Notes: a model not told the origin generated them from the letters alone. A stretch of DNA of 64,000 nt from Hsuehochloa calcarea (GCA_036346395.1 JAYEVG010000116.1:62001-126000); one strand, 5' to 3'. Positions 1-10,659 are shown, counted from the stretch's first letter. Numbers and translations are program-made.

Positions 1-885
1 GTCCCTCCATCACTTCTTCAAAAAGTTCACGAAAATAAAATGTCAAATGAAGGGGGTCAACGATACCACCATCATAAACGTAGCCACATGCAGATTGCAA
101 AAAGGCCCCCTGTCGGAAAGACTAGCCCGCAAGACCATTGGTTCGGTAGCAGAGCTCTTTGACAAGATGGAGGAGTATGCCCGGGCAGAAGAGGATAGCG
201 CCTGGTGGGCGGGAGTTCCGACCCCCGCTACCTCGGCAGCAACACCAAGAGGGCCACCCGCGAAAGAAGGACCCACGACGACCACAGCGGGGGCACCATC
301 CAAGCCGCGGGCCAACGATTACCGCCAGAAAGTGCGAAACGTCTACCACGTGGATGGAGGGCAGCTCCCGGAAGAGACGAAGTAGGTCGAGGCCGCGGCC
401 GGGCCGGAATGGCGGAAGGCAACAAGATTCCCGAGGCAGTCCCGAAGGTGTCCCGCTCTTTTGCGACCTACACGGCGAATGGTCCCACATGACCCCAGAG
501 TGCTGCACCACCCAAGGTGGCGTTAGGGGGTACCCCGCTATTTTGCGACTTACACAGGGAAGGGTCTCACACGACCCAGCAATGCCGCATAATCACGGCC
601 ATGCAAGATTACTTGAGCCGCAGCTAGCAACCAGCTGGGGGCAAAGACGGGAGGGGCCGGGGCAACCAGCTACCCGCCCCACCACCAAGACCCTGTATAG
701 AAAGAGCCCAACCGGAGTACCATCAAAGGATCATAAACATGATCGTCGGAGGCTCATCATCGGGCATATCAGTAAAAAGACAACGGTGTGCCTACGCCCA
801 GCAAATTCACCATGTCGCGGTATACCCAGCTTCCATCCCAACTCGCTACGCTGAAACACCCATCACCTTCGGCCCAGGAGGAGAA
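1..885 (+). mobile_element. Ty3/gypsy retrotransposon gag remnant, plus copy (continues off the left edge)
   Basis: A reading frame from 47 to 385 encodes a gag segment with the runs SERLARKTIGSVAELFDKM and YRQKVRNVYHVDGGQLPEE. The frame then shifts: frames near 410-620 carry the knuckle-like stretches FCDLHGEWSHMTPECC and LHRE-type residues, and 739-885 ends in RYAETPITFGP, which is the start of the protease region in this family. The same protein order is present in mirror orientation at about 2200-3075, so the two blocks are copies of one family facing each other. Homology between them stops near 885. No start, LTR or polymerase is visible here, and frameshifts and stops make it a non-coding relic. 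Confidence 0.8.
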
Positions 886-1098
886 GACCTGACCGAACCG
901 CCACCCTCGGCACTCTCCCCGCTCACCACTGCAACGCAAAAGTCAGCACGGTGGCGATAACTAAAAGGAAAGCACAAGAAACTCAACAAGCGCATCCTAG
1001 GCAGGGGCCGGTTCCCCGACCAGGGTATTTTCGGACCCTCGACCGTAAACGTTCAAGGGTGTCTCGACAGAAGACTCTTCGAGGGCCAGGTTCGCCAC

Positions 1099-1343
1099 AC
1101 GAAACGAACCGCCACCCCTCCTCCTCGCTGTCGCCTTGGAAGCAACCACCGGAGAGACCGCTCGTGCTCCAAAGGAAGAGCCTGTTTAACTCACTATCGA
1201 CGCGCCCAACGGGACCTCACACTCCCGTGGGGCGCGTCGAGCGTGTGAGTTAGACGAGCGCTTCCTCTGGAGCACGCGCGGTCTCTCCAGTGGCTGCTAC
1301 CAAGGCAACGCGGGTGGGGGAAAAGGTGGCCGGCTCATTTCGC
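1099..1343. repeat. Imperfect 245-bp palindrome at the junction of the two gypsy remnants
   Basis: Arms of about 110 bp (about 1099-1208 and 1228-1343) are reverse complements with scattered mismatches. Matching blocks include GGAGAGACCG, CTCC-AGGAAG and TAACTCAC, and the centre is closed by GACGCGCCC/GGGGCGCGTC around a ~20-base loop. The outer boundaries have no clear target duplication. It may be a small foldback or MITE, or an inversion junction. It lies exactly where the minus gypsy polymerase stops being recognisable. Confidence 0.7.
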
Positions 1344-1344
1344 G

Positions 1345-2289
1345 GAGTGCTTGATTTCGCTGATCACTCCTACTTTCAATAGCTTGGCAATTTCTTTCTT
1401 TGCAGCTTCTAGTCACTCTGCCGACATGCGGCGCAACTTCTGCTTTCTGGGCAATGCGTCGCTCCGCAGGGCGAGGTGTTGTTCGATAGTTTCTCTAGCA
1501 ACGCCGGGGATGTCCTCTAGGCCCCAGGCGAAGACGTTCGTATTGTCGCGAAGGACCTGGAGGATGGTGTCACATGTCGTGGCCAGGATGCTGGCTCCGA
1601 GGGCCACTTTCTTATCTGGGGCAGCTTCCACGAGAGGGCTCGCAGGAGCTGTCCTTCTGGCTTAACCTTGTGTGCCCATTTTGTCGAGACGCTGCCGATC
1701 TTGGAGCCGGCGTCCGCTTCCACTGTGTGGGCGTGGCAAGCCAGTGATAGTGCCTTGAGCTCTGTTTGCCTTGCTAGGTGTTGATCCCCCGCACCGTGAC
1801 TATGCCCTCGGGTGCAGGTATCTTCATGCACATGTAGTTATGGTGTGCTATAGCACCGAAGGAGTTCAGCGTGGCTTGGCCAAGAATGGCGTTGTATTGG
1901 TAAGGCATCTGAACGACATCAAATGTGACGATTTAGGTCCGGGAAGCAAGGCCGTCACTGAATGTGACGGCCAAGTTGATCTGACCTAGGGCGGTCACCG
2001 GTCTACCCCCGATGCCCAGGGGTGACAGACAGTCCCTAGGGATCATCATCTTCTCAAAGGCCTCCGCGAACAACAGGTTCGCGTAGCTTTCTCCGTCCAC
2101 GAGGACGTGTCAGACATCAAAATCTGCGATGCTGGCCGCCAAGATGACGAGGGGGTCCTGATGTGGGAAGTAGACACCTCGAGCGTCCTCGGGCCGAAGG
2201 TGATGGGTATTTCGGCATAGCGAGGTGGGCTAGAAGCTGGGTATGTCACGACATGTTTAATTTGTCGGGCGTAGGCGCGTCATTGTCTT
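1345..2289 (-). pseudogene. Protease and start of reverse transcriptase of the truncated gypsy
   Basis: The segment 2249-2046 contains RYAEIPITFGP and downstream, in another frame, a stretch equivalent to the aspartic-protease area. The open frame 1631-1413 contains DTILQVLRDNTNVFAW and LPRKQKLRRMSAE, the conserved linker just before the gypsy RT domain. A further piece (AKKEIAKLLKVGVISEI) follows before the homology ends near 1345. The RT core with YVDD is missing. Confidence 0.72.
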
Positions 2290-3815
2290 TTTTATGATAT
2301 GCTCGATGATGAGCCTCTGACGATCATGTTTATGATCATTTGATGGTACTCTAGTTGGGCTCCTTCTATGCGGGGTCTTGGTGGTGGTAGGGTAGTGGTT
2401 GCCCCGCCTCTCTGTCTTCGCCTGCATCCGTTGCCGCCACGGCTCATGTAATCTGATGATCGCGACAGCGGCCTCGCTGGTCTTGTGAGGCCCTTCCCCG
2501 TGCAAATCGCAAAATAGCGAAGTACCCCCGACGCCGCCTCGGGCGGTGCGGCACTCCTGGGTCGTGCGGGACCCTTCGACGTGTAGGTCGCAAAATAGTG
2601 GGACACCTCCAGCACCGCCTCAGGCGTCCTGTTGCCTCTCACCATTCTGTCTGCGGCCGCGGCCGCTGCCACGACCCGTTCGGCCTCCTCGCTTCGCTTC
2701 TTCCGGGAGCTGCCCTCCATCCACATGGTAGATGTTCCACCCTTTCTGGCGGTAATCGGTGGCCCGTAGCTTGGCTGGTGCTTCCGCCATGGTCGTCGTG
2801 GGTCCTTTCCCGGGTGGCCTGCTTGGTGTTGCTATCGGGGTGGCGGGGGTCAAAACCCTTGCCCGTCGAGCGCTATCTTCTTCTGCCTGGGCGTACTTCT
2901 CCATCTTGTCAAATAGTTTTGCTACCGAACCAATGGGCTTGCGGGCTAGTCTTTCCGACAGGGGGCCTCGTAGGACTCCGCAGGTGGCTGTGTTTATGAT
3001 GGTTATTTCGTTAACCCCCTTCACTTGACATTTTACCTTCGTGAACTTTTTGAAAAAGCAGCGGGGGAACCTGCCTGTGGCCTGCTTTATTGCAAACAGG
3101 TGTCCCGCATCCTTCGGCTCCGTATAGTTCCCCTGGAAGTTGTTGCTCACCAGGTCCCGCAGTTGTTCCCATGCGTACACAGAGTGGGGCAGGATGGTGA
3201 AGAACCACGTCAGCGCTACACCCTTGAGTGCCAGGGTGATGCTTTTCGCTTTCGTGGTGTCATCTCCCCGGCAACCTCAATGGTCGTTTCGTATACGCGA
3301 AGGAACTCCGAGGGGTCTGTGCACCCCTCGAAGGGTCTGAGTTCTAGCATCTTGAAGCATTAGGGCCCGCGGGCTGTCTCCAACCCAGCGCTTAAGGGGG
3401 AGTTGGGATCTCCCCGAAGCACTCGCGTTGGACAAGTGACGGCTGGTGCCCGATGGGCGGCTCCCTCAGCCTTGGGTTGCGCAAGCCGGAGAGGAGCCGC
3501 GAGGGACCTGGCCGTCGGCTGCCGGAGGTCGAGCATCTCCTGGCGGAGGTCCGCCAACTCCCGCTGGAGGGCTTCATACGCTTCCCGCGTTATACCTGAT
3601 GCTCCGTGCGATTGGTCTGTCGGGGCATTGTGTTGGGCATCACCCCCAATGATGTCTCCCTGTGTGGAGTTGTTTGCTTCTTCCTCCAGGGCTTGGGCCG
3701 TGGCCACCACTGCCCCAGAAGTCTTTCTTCGCTTAGCCCTCGGGGTGCTGGGTGTGGCAGCCGCCGCGACGATCTCGGCTACGAAGGCTTTCTGCGCAGC
3801 TTTCCGAGGGGCCAT
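2290..3815 (-). pseudogene. gag of the truncated gypsy
   Basis: The start at 3815 opens a basic, proline- and alanine-rich N-terminus (MAPRKAAQKAFVAEIV) followed by a predicted coiled stretch (YEALQRELADLRQEML). After an in-frame stop near 3360, the next frame gives the capsid-like core with RPFEGCTDPSEFLRVY and WFFTILPHSVYAWEQL. A 186-residue open segment (3180-2620) continues with FFKKFTKVKCQVKGV and SERLARKPIGSVAKLFDKM. Cysteine/histidine-containing stretches near 2450-2540 are what is left of the nucleocapsid region. Several frameshifts mean no intact protein. Confidence 0.8.
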
Positions 3816-3850
3816 GCTGCTACTTCAGAGCTGTGCTTGACTTTCCTGTC

Positions 3851-3872
3851 GATCCCCACGGACGACATCAAC
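3851..3872 (-). other. Decayed primer-binding site
   Basis: Immediately inside the LTR the minus strand reads TTGATGTCGTCCGTGGGG. This matches the TTGGCGCC-type primer-binding site of many grass gypsy elements (an intact one is at 58790-58807) if two CpG-type cytosine-to-thymine changes are assumed. That reading is inference from position and similarity. Confidence 0.6.
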
Positions 3873-4698
3873 TATCGTAGCAAAATAAGGCTAGACAGTA
3901 AGAGAGGGGGGACCCTCGGTACACTCGGAGGGACCAAAGAGTCCTTAAGATAAGGGACTAGCTATTATAAAAATGTGTGTATTGATTGTTCCAAAAAACT
4001 GAATCTCATCTTTACATGGGGGGGTAGATGCCTATTTATATCCCCTAAAACAGGGTACTTATATGACCATCCTAATTCTAAAAAGGTACTGTATGCGTAG
4101 AGACTGCAGGGACTTTTCCCTATCTACGCATAGGCTTCGGCTCACAGTGGGTCTCCCTGGGCCCGATCTATCTGGCTGGTGCATCTGGCTCAGTAGCTTT
4201 CGAAGTACTCCATCTTCGAGCTTCTCCTGGTGTGGTCCCAGAGAGCCTGCTGCTTCGGGCCTTGCAGGACCCTGAAGAACCTTCAGGGGGGCTCCAGGTC
4301 TTCTCCGATGTGGCTCCGGAGGGCCCACTGCTTTAGGCCTCATGGGGCTCCAGAGACCCTTCAGAGGGGCTTCAGGCCTTCTTCGAGGTGTCCCCGGAGG
4401 ACCCACTGCCTTGGGCCTCGCGGGGCTCCAGGCCTTCTTCGAGGTGTCCCCGGAGGACCCACTGCCTTGGGCCTCGCGGGGCTCCGGGCCTTCTTCGAGG
4501 TGTCCCCAAAGGACCCACTGCTTCGGGTCTCACAGGGCGCCAGAGACCCTTCGGGGAGGCTCTGGACTATCTCCGGAGCCTCCCCGAAGGGACACCTGAC
4601 GCCCCCCGGGGAGGGGAGGCCTTCGTCCTCGTGGGTTACGGGGTCTGTCCTACGGGGTTCGCCGGGTCGTTGGGGCCGGTGGGGCCACCCCTACGACA
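3873..4698 (-). repeat. 5' LTR of the truncated gypsy (826 bp)
   Basis: On the minus strand the segment begins TGTCGTAGGGG and ends CTACGATA, which is an almost perfect short terminal inverted repeat (TGTCGTAG/CTACGA-A) as expected for an LTR. It is followed directly by a primer-binding-site-like sequence and then by gag. It carries a GC-rich tandem repeat (4218-4560). The partner 3' LTR is not in the window. I see no confident target duplication. Confidence 0.72.
4218..4560. repeat. GC-rich tandem repeat inside the LTR, ~56-bp unit
   Basis: The phrase CTTCGAGGTGTCCCC recurs at 4381, 4437 and 4493, a 56-bp period, with GGACCCACTGCC in each unit. The first two units are nearly identical and more diverged units lie to the left (4218-4380) and at the right end. 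Long forward-strand ORFs here (4230-4763) simply translate this repeat and are not genes. Confidence 0.85.
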
Positions 4699-5384
4699 CT
4701 TTCCTTTCTGAAAGGTGTGTTTGTATCGTAGTTGTAGTTTGGGTCGAATGTTCGTGCATGTAGCCATTTGCGCCGTAGAAATAGCCAGATAAACATATGC
4801 ACCTAACCAGACCCTACACACCATGTAATTCAGACATTCTTGGTCAAGTGTTATATCGAGCTTACAATCTCATTTTCATTGCTTACAATCTCAACTCATC
4901 TTCATTCGCCAAATTTTTAGTTCTTTATGTAAAAACTTAAAATGGGTTCATCCACATAAAACGATTAACACATTATTTATTTACAAACAATTGCAGTCAG
5001 CAAACTCTATCCTTTTTACCACTAACAAATATTCACAAACAACTATTCCAACCATTTAATTTTGTAAAATTAAAGTTAAGTTTATTTAAATTATTTCTTT
5101 TAAAAAATTAGCCTTCGGTCGCCTGTTGGGAACATGATTGTGCTCAGTTGTCGGCCTGATCAATGACTGGCCTGAGTCACGTTCTAGACCGACGATTGTG
5201 TCTAACACAGGCCTCAGTCACGCCACTAGCTCACGACTGAGACATGTGGCAAACCACGGCCTTCGGTCGTTGTTCTGTTGCGCAACTGGACCTCCCAAGC
5301 CAGCTAATGACTGGCTCACCATACGACTTGGCCTAGTCGATTAGTGGGCAAGCGACTGAGGGTTATTTCTGTTTAAAAAAGAGA
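4699..5384. other. Intergenic, no gene seen
   Basis: 4830-5110 is AT-rich with runs of A and T. 5110-5350 is richer in GC and has several inverted-looking short blocks around CGACTGAG and GACTGGCC, possibly an old element, but no boundary or reading frame can be supported. Confidence 0.6.
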
Positions 5385-6260
5385 GAAAATTACACTGTAG
5401 GTCCCTAAACCTACGAGGTTGTGCCACTTAGCTCGCTGAACTTGCATTTTACTTTCTCAACCCCCTGAACTCACGAAGTTGTACTACTTAACTCCCTGAA
5501 CTTGCATTTTGCTTTCTCAGCCCCCTGAACTTGCGAAGTCGTGTCACTTAGCTCTCTGAACTTACGTTAAAGCGAAATTCGACAAATACGATGTCAACGA
5601 CTTCATCCCCTCCGAGTTTGATGGACTCATCGCCGTCCCGTTCCGACCGTGTTCATTGTCCTTGTCACATCACACCGACAAAAACAGATTCTTCCAACCT
5701 AGGAACGCACTGTGCTCGCGTCTTCGTCAAAGCTCCATCGTCACAGCTTGTCGCCGCCTTCGCCCATGGCTCCTCTGAAAATAAATCGTGAAAGAGAATA
5801 CATTCCCAGTGCCAAAGCAGGGGCACAATACTTCTCTCTCGGTGATTCGTCAACTCAACCTTTTATATTAGCAAACGGCCAAATGGACTTCGTGCAGCGT
5901 GAGTACGTCGACAAGCAGTGACGGTAGAGCTCCGGTGAGGACACGAGCACAATGCGTTCTCGGGTCTGAAGAATATGTTTTTATTGGCGTGAGGTGACAG
6001 AGACAGTGAACACAGCCAGAACGGGATGATGATGAGTACACCGAACTCGGAGGAGACAAGTCGCCGACATCGCATCCGACAAACTTCGCTTCATCGCAAG
6101 TTCATAGAACTAAGTGGCACAACTTCACAAGTTCAGATAGCTCAGAGCAAAAAATGCAAATTCATAGAGCTGAGTAAGACAACCTCGCAAGTTGAGATGA
6201 CTGATTCAGAAAGCTAAGTTGTACAACCTCACAAATTTAAAGATCTACCGTGTAATTTTC
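5385..6260. mobile_element. Foldback transposon with ~375-bp inverted arms (876 bp)
   Basis: The ends are GAAAATTACACTGTAG and its complement CTACCGTGTAATTTTC. Nearly the whole element is one inverted repeat: about 5385-5765 pairs with 6260-5890 around a ~120-bp spacer. Each arm has an outer zone of sub-repeats (CCCTGAACTTG, GTTGTGTCACTTAGCTC, about 60-bp spacing) and an inner, GC-richer zone that in both arms translates to similar serine-rich peptides ending THCARV. The flanks are A-rich (TTTAAAAAA and CTAAAAAAA), so a target duplication is possible but cannot be called. The element has no transposase and would depend on another element. Confidence 0.82.
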
Positions 6261-6634
6261 CTAAAAAAATTATGTGAATTGTTTTTTTTTTCTAAACGAT
6301 TAAAAAGTTGGTTTGTTTAGGGGGAAAATCCTGAACTGACATCCATAGAGAAACTCTCGTTGATAGGTATGAGATCAGTAAGTACAATAACAAATACCGC
6401 GTACCATGAAAAAAATGGAATCAGACAGTATAAAATTGAGCTAATTCAGCTAATGTAACAAAGTCTCAGTACATCAAGTGCACTTTAGCTAAGATATTAA
6501 AGCAAAACTGCAATCGCATCACCAGGCTTACTACTCAAAAGACGATTGTTCCAAGGGTCACAACACTCAACGAGTTTGACAAACATGCAGCGACGTCCAA
6601 CTCCATACAAGAACCACCACGACCCCCAGATGTC
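6261..6634. other. 3' flank of RPS28, no separate gene seen
   Basis: This AT-rich stretch lies downstream of the minus-strand RPS28 stop codon. It should hold its 3' untranslated region and polyadenylation site. I see no canonical AATAAA close to the stop on the minus strand and no other reading frame. Confidence 0.5.
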
Positions 6635-6832
6635 TCAGCGCAGCCTCCTCGCCTCTCTCTCGGACTCAAGCAGGGTCAGGATGTCACCCTCACGGACCGG
6701 GCCCTTGACGTTCCTCATGATGAGACGGTTCTGGTCATCCAAGAACTTGACTCTGACCTGGGTCACCTGACCCCTAGAGCCCGTCCGGCCCATCACCTTC
6801 ACCACAACAGCCAACTTCACCTGGCTGTCCAT
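6635..6832 (-). CDS. RPS28: 40S ribosomal protein S28 (eS28)
   Basis: The 65-residue product matches the full length of plant eS28. It has the central run GSRGQVTQVRVKFLDDQNR and the C-terminal REGDILTLLESEREARRLR typical of the family. eS28 is a small OB-fold protein of the 40S head near the mRNA exit channel, needed for 40S assembly and translation. The coding region is a single exon. The ATG follows a splice acceptor by one base (acceptor AG at 6835-6834), so the only intron lies in the 5' leader (6834-7722, donor GAG/GTGCG). The reading frame is intact, unlike the elements around it. The promoter at 7800-7910 has motifs usual for ribosomal-protein genes. Confidence 0.96.
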   Translation of the reverse strand: MDSQVKLAVVVKVMGRTGSRGQVTQVRVKFLDDQNRLIMRNVKGPVREGDILTLLESEREARRLR

Positions 6833-6833
6833 G

Positions 6834-7722
6834 CTGCATCAACAAAAGGTATGTCAGTTATCAAGGTGAACTAGGCGTTTGCTCAAATAGTTGGCTCAAA
6901 TTGCACTTGACAAAACAAAAACATGCCTGATTGCAAGGATGTAAGCATGCAGATTAGACTTCAAAGACTAGGCATGCAGATCAGAAATACGGAAACTAGA
7001 TACAACAGACCAGATTTTATGTCCTGGCACATTGCAATAGCAAAGACATGAGTAAATGTTAGAGCAAGCCATGAAACTAAGCTAGTGGTGATCTCACATC
7101 CTAGTTCTTGAAAAACTCCGGATTGCAACTAGGCACAGTTCTTAAGTGCTAACAACAAGGTTTGTCTAGCCCACAGTAAGTAATCTCTACGAGAGATTGG
7201 GAGCACGAGACAATACACTGAACCAATGATCTCAGCACCACATTAAGTACAGAGCATCGATGTTTTAAACTATAAAGGATTCTTCACATTTTTATCATTG
7301 TAGCAAAAATGAACTAATCAGGAGACAGTAAGAGACTGTTATTCCAGCAGTTTCAATCGACTAGTTCACAGGTTTGACTTGCCCACAGGGTAAAACAACT
7401 AGGATCCGAGTTAATTTAACGAGAACTCCAAACTATTCGCCGTCGCATAGTTCTCGACAAAGATTAATAAAGTATCCATCAACATGCCAAGAAAAATCCA
7501 CACTACGGTACTTGCTAACGCATGGATCGGCAATTCACAACCCAAGACGGAATCACGGAGCAAGCACATAAGAGCCATCAATGGAACTTAGAACAGTTCC
7601 GCACACGAATCACAAACAGCGAGGTAGTGACAAATCCGCGATACAGCACATACAAATGCTACGCCCAATTCGTCGCGAAAGAAACAACATCTATCGGTAG
7701 AGATCGGGACAAAAAAACGCAC
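6834..7722 (-). other. Leader intron of RPS28 (889 nt)
   Basis: On the minus strand a donor GAAGAGAG/GTGCGT at 7722 and an acceptor TTGATGCAG at 6834 flank an AT-rich stretch with no sustained reading frame. A long first intron ending next to the ATG is common in plant ribosomal-protein genes. The positions are inferred from splice consensus only. Confidence 0.75.
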
Positions 7723-7906
7723 CTCTCTTCCTCGTGTGGACGAAGGCCGACGAGCGCGCGAAGGGAGGGCGGCGGCGGCGCGAAGGGAGTAATGGAGGGG
7801 AAGGAAAACCCTAGGCCTGCGATTTCTTATATTGGAGCGGTTGATGACTAGTCTACTGCTCTCTTGAAGAGACGGGGTACTGCCTATTGGGCCGGATGCG
7901 TGGGCC
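7723..7906 (-). promoter_or_regulatory. RPS28 promoter and leader exon with telo-box and site II motifs
   Basis: TGGGCC site II motifs occur on the plus strand at 7888-7893 and 7901-7906. A TATA-like CAATATAAG (minus) lies at about 7826-7835, and a telo-box AAACCCTAG on the plus strand at 7806-7814. Site II plus telo-box is the known signature of plant translation-machinery genes, bound by TCP and telo-box factors. The pyrimidine-rich start of the leader, just after the telo-box, fits a TOP-like ribosomal-protein mRNA. Confidence 0.78.
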
Positions 7907-8033
7907 TGCATTGCCGTATTTCTTTTTGTTTCAGATTACAATATGTGTTTTCATTTTTCAACCTTCAGGTTGGGAACTTACCCTCCTCTCAAAAAATAAG
8001 AAGTTGGGAACTTACCCCTACTTTTGTCCAATA

Positions 8034-8192
8034 TAATCTGGCAACTTAGCAACTGTTCTTTCATAATCTTCCCATCAAAATAATTTTTATTCTTTCATAA
8101 TTTGGTGTGCTAAGATAGTAGTAATTTGCTGTCAATTAGGTGTGTATGAGAACTTGAATTATGATAAAAACAGTTGCTAAGTTGCTAGATTA
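8034..8192. mobile_element. MITE-like inverted repeat, ~159 bp
   Basis: The left arm 8034-8067 (TAATCTGGCAACTTAGCAAC then TGTTCTTTCATAAT) is complementary to the right arm 8158-8192 with few mismatches. The interior is AT-rich and non-coding. The flanks extend the pairing, so no target duplication can be separated from the terminal repeat, and the superfamily is unknown. Confidence 0.65.
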
Positions 8193-10609
8193 TCTTATCT
8201 CATAACTAATAAAAGAAGTGGTTTACCCCGCGTAGTGGCAGGAATCGTCCCCACTTTACTTCCATAGTGCACCGACAAGTGGCCCCAACCTATTGCTTCC
8301 CTGACTTGCCCACGATCTCCCACCTCCCACCTGGCTTCAGTGGGGGTTGGCCATTTGCCCATGATCTCCCACCTCGCATCTCACAAGTCTCAACTGCAAC
8401 CTACAGTCTGCTCACCTGCCATCCCCTACCAGGTGCCTACTCCCTTCACCCGTGTCATCTCCTCCCCCTCCTCCTCTGTGCCGCTGCCTCCCATTTCCCT
8501 AAGTCGCCACCGCATCCTCGCTCGAATCCCCTTCCCTACGATGCCACCACCACCTCCTCTAGTCGCATCCCCATCCCTAGGATGCATTGTCTCCCCCACG
8601 CCGTCACGCCTCCCCCTCCTCCGCGTGTCACCTCCTCGATGTGGCCCAAGACTTCGACCTACCCAGCCGTGGGCCATAGCAACTCGCACTGCAAGGAGCG
8701 TAACCTGTCGTGCGGTGTTGAGTTCCTTAAGATGCGGGTGTGTGCACGCATGACGACGATAGCTTGGACTTTGGATATATATAGTCACTTGCTCCATCTC
8801 TCCATCGGCGGCAGCAGCAGGGGGTCAACCCACCACCTGTTTGACGAAATGTGTGGCCGAGCATCCTTGGGCCTACTTGGCCGATGACGCCACCTATTCG
8901 GTATGCCCTCTGCATATGCTTCCTTCTCGTCTCCCACCGTGTCATTTTGCCTTGGTAAGGAGTGGAGTTGGCATGCATGCATATTGGCATTGTTATGGCA
9001 TAATGGCATGTTGTCAAGAACAATTTAGTTTCTTGTGCATCGTCGTCTAGGCTTTGGGGATCAAGATGGCAATGGCTCCAACATAATAGAAAGAACAATG
9101 ATGCGAATATGTCGTGCCTGTTAGCAAGCTGGTAAGTTTCTTGATTTTTTTTTGAAGGATTAAGTTTCTTGATTTGAAGATGCCATTGTTAGATGTTTTT
9201 GCTATCATCCTACAAATAATAATATTTTAAGTCATCCCTGATAGTCAATTACACTTAATTACTTCACCAAGTATGCCATACTTCTCTTAGATTTCCTTCA
9301 TATTAATTATTGAGTGTTGACTACTAAGAAATAGTTGTCTAGTTACAAATTCAATGTAGCAAGAACATTTTCTTGTGGGTGGAAGATTTAATTATTGAAA
9401 ATTCTCTTTCACATTATATTGCTCTTTTATTCTTTTCGGTACATATTTAATTGTTACTCAAGTGCATCACCTATTAAGTTCTCGCCATCTACTTTAATGA
9501 AATGGAAAAAATGAGTAATATTCAAACTGACAATCATCGAAACCATACAAACTAATAATGTTGTATACTGCATATTGTTACCGCAACTCTCCTGCCATCG
9601 GGTCATGATTTTAGTTGATCATGGGGAAATTGCTCCACCATGATCAATATTCCATAATACTCCATTGTTTTTAGCATGTATTTTTCTTCTGAATAAAACT
9701 TAAATCTCTCCACTTTCTTTGTACTGTGAAATCATCACTTCGGTTTAGTACCCTTGATTTCTTCCTCAACTGTGGTTTCATAAGCTGCAATGATTTAATG
9801 ATCTTCCTACTGGCTAATTCTGCAATAGAATTGCTCATCTCTCTAAATTGTGCAATTTCTTTGGGTTAATTTTGATTGATGCTGAAAGTGCATGCACACA
9901 TCAAATTGTTCCAATTTAATTGTTTATGACATGCGACCTGTGAGTTCTCAATTCAATTCAATTGTGATGTTCCCAACTGTTGGGATCACTGAAACTAATC
10001 AGGAAGTTGATTTGACCATGCATACACCATGCTGCAAGAGGTGAGAAGCCACTGGGAACTGTTCAAGGAGCTAGCTAAGGACGAGAGCTCCAACTTGGCC
10101 ATGGTCCCATGCATCCTCCACGGCCTCGGAGCAAGCGAAGGCATATCCATGGAGGTCGAGCAGGATAGGTGTGGTCAGCTTGTGACCATCGGCGCCCCGC
10201 AGGGTGAGGCGCTCCACCAATGGCTACAGCACTGCATGGTACAATAGCTACTCAAGGGAGCGAGCTACCAGCTAAGTCCAGTGATGTGGTCATTGTGAAG
10301 TGCGCAGCATGGCGATTGTAGCATGTAGTACCACAAGAACGTTAGATGGTAGTGGTAGGACCACATCGTGGCCTTGATTCACTTCCTGCTTGTGTTGGCC
10401 ATTTCTTGTTTTGGCGGCACAGCCTTGAGCAAGAGGAGGGTTGAGGTAATATGTTGTTGTCTGTTTTAGTAGGCGGTAGTGGAATTCTTGTATGTGAAAA
10501 AACAATAATATTTATTATGCTATTTAGGATTATATCCCTTGATATATATCACTATCTTTTGATATTCTGTTGCAACACACAAACACCCTTTTATTAGATA
10601 AAAAAAAAA
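8193..10609. other. Non-genic interior of the inverted-repeat-bounded segment
   Basis: 8200-8900 is C-rich. Its 206-residue forward frame (8267-8887) is proline/serine/histidine-rich low complexity with no recognisable domain and overlaps equally open frames on the other strand, so I do not call it. 9100-10000 is AT-rich with no frame. A 72-residue frame at 10029-10247 (MLQEVRSHWELFKELAKDE at its start) has ordinary codon composition and could be a captured exon fragment, but I do not recognise it. Confidence 0.45.
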
Positions 10610-10659
10610 GGTAAGTTCCCAACCCGAAAGTTGAAAAATGAGAACACGTATGGTAATCT

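Larger units (their letters stand above)
1345..4698 (-). mobile_element. Truncated Ty3/gypsy retrotransposon, minus strand, with 5' LTR
   Basis: Reading the minus strand from right to left there is a 5' LTR (4698-3873), a decayed primer-binding site (3872-3851), gag from 3815, a protease region and the first part of reverse transcriptase, which breaks off near 1345. No integrase, RNase H or 3' LTR is present, so the element is truncated. Family assignment to Ty3/gypsy rests on the gag motif around WFFTILPHSVYAWEQL and the linker before the RT core. Confidence 0.85.
7933..10659. mobile_element. 2.7-kb segment bounded by ~50-bp inverted repeats
   Basis: AGATTAC through GGTTGGGAACTTACC at 7933-7982 is matched in reverse complement at 10610-10659, with about 7 mismatches in 50. 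Inside the left end, the GTTGGGAACTTACCC phrase occurs a second time at about 8013-8027. No equal target duplications flank the two ends and no transposase is seen, so this could be a non-autonomous DNA transposon that has lost its duplication, or two separate insertions of a small repeat. The left end stops only about 30 bp from the RPS28 site II elements. Confidence 0.45.

Noticed and set aside
4230..4763. 177-residue plus ORF
   Set aside because: It translates the 56-bp tandem repeat of an LTR.
8267..8887. 206-residue plus-strand ORF
   Set aside because: Pro/Ser/His-rich low complexity, overlapped by similar-length frames on both strands, no domain or splice context; explained by C-rich sequence.
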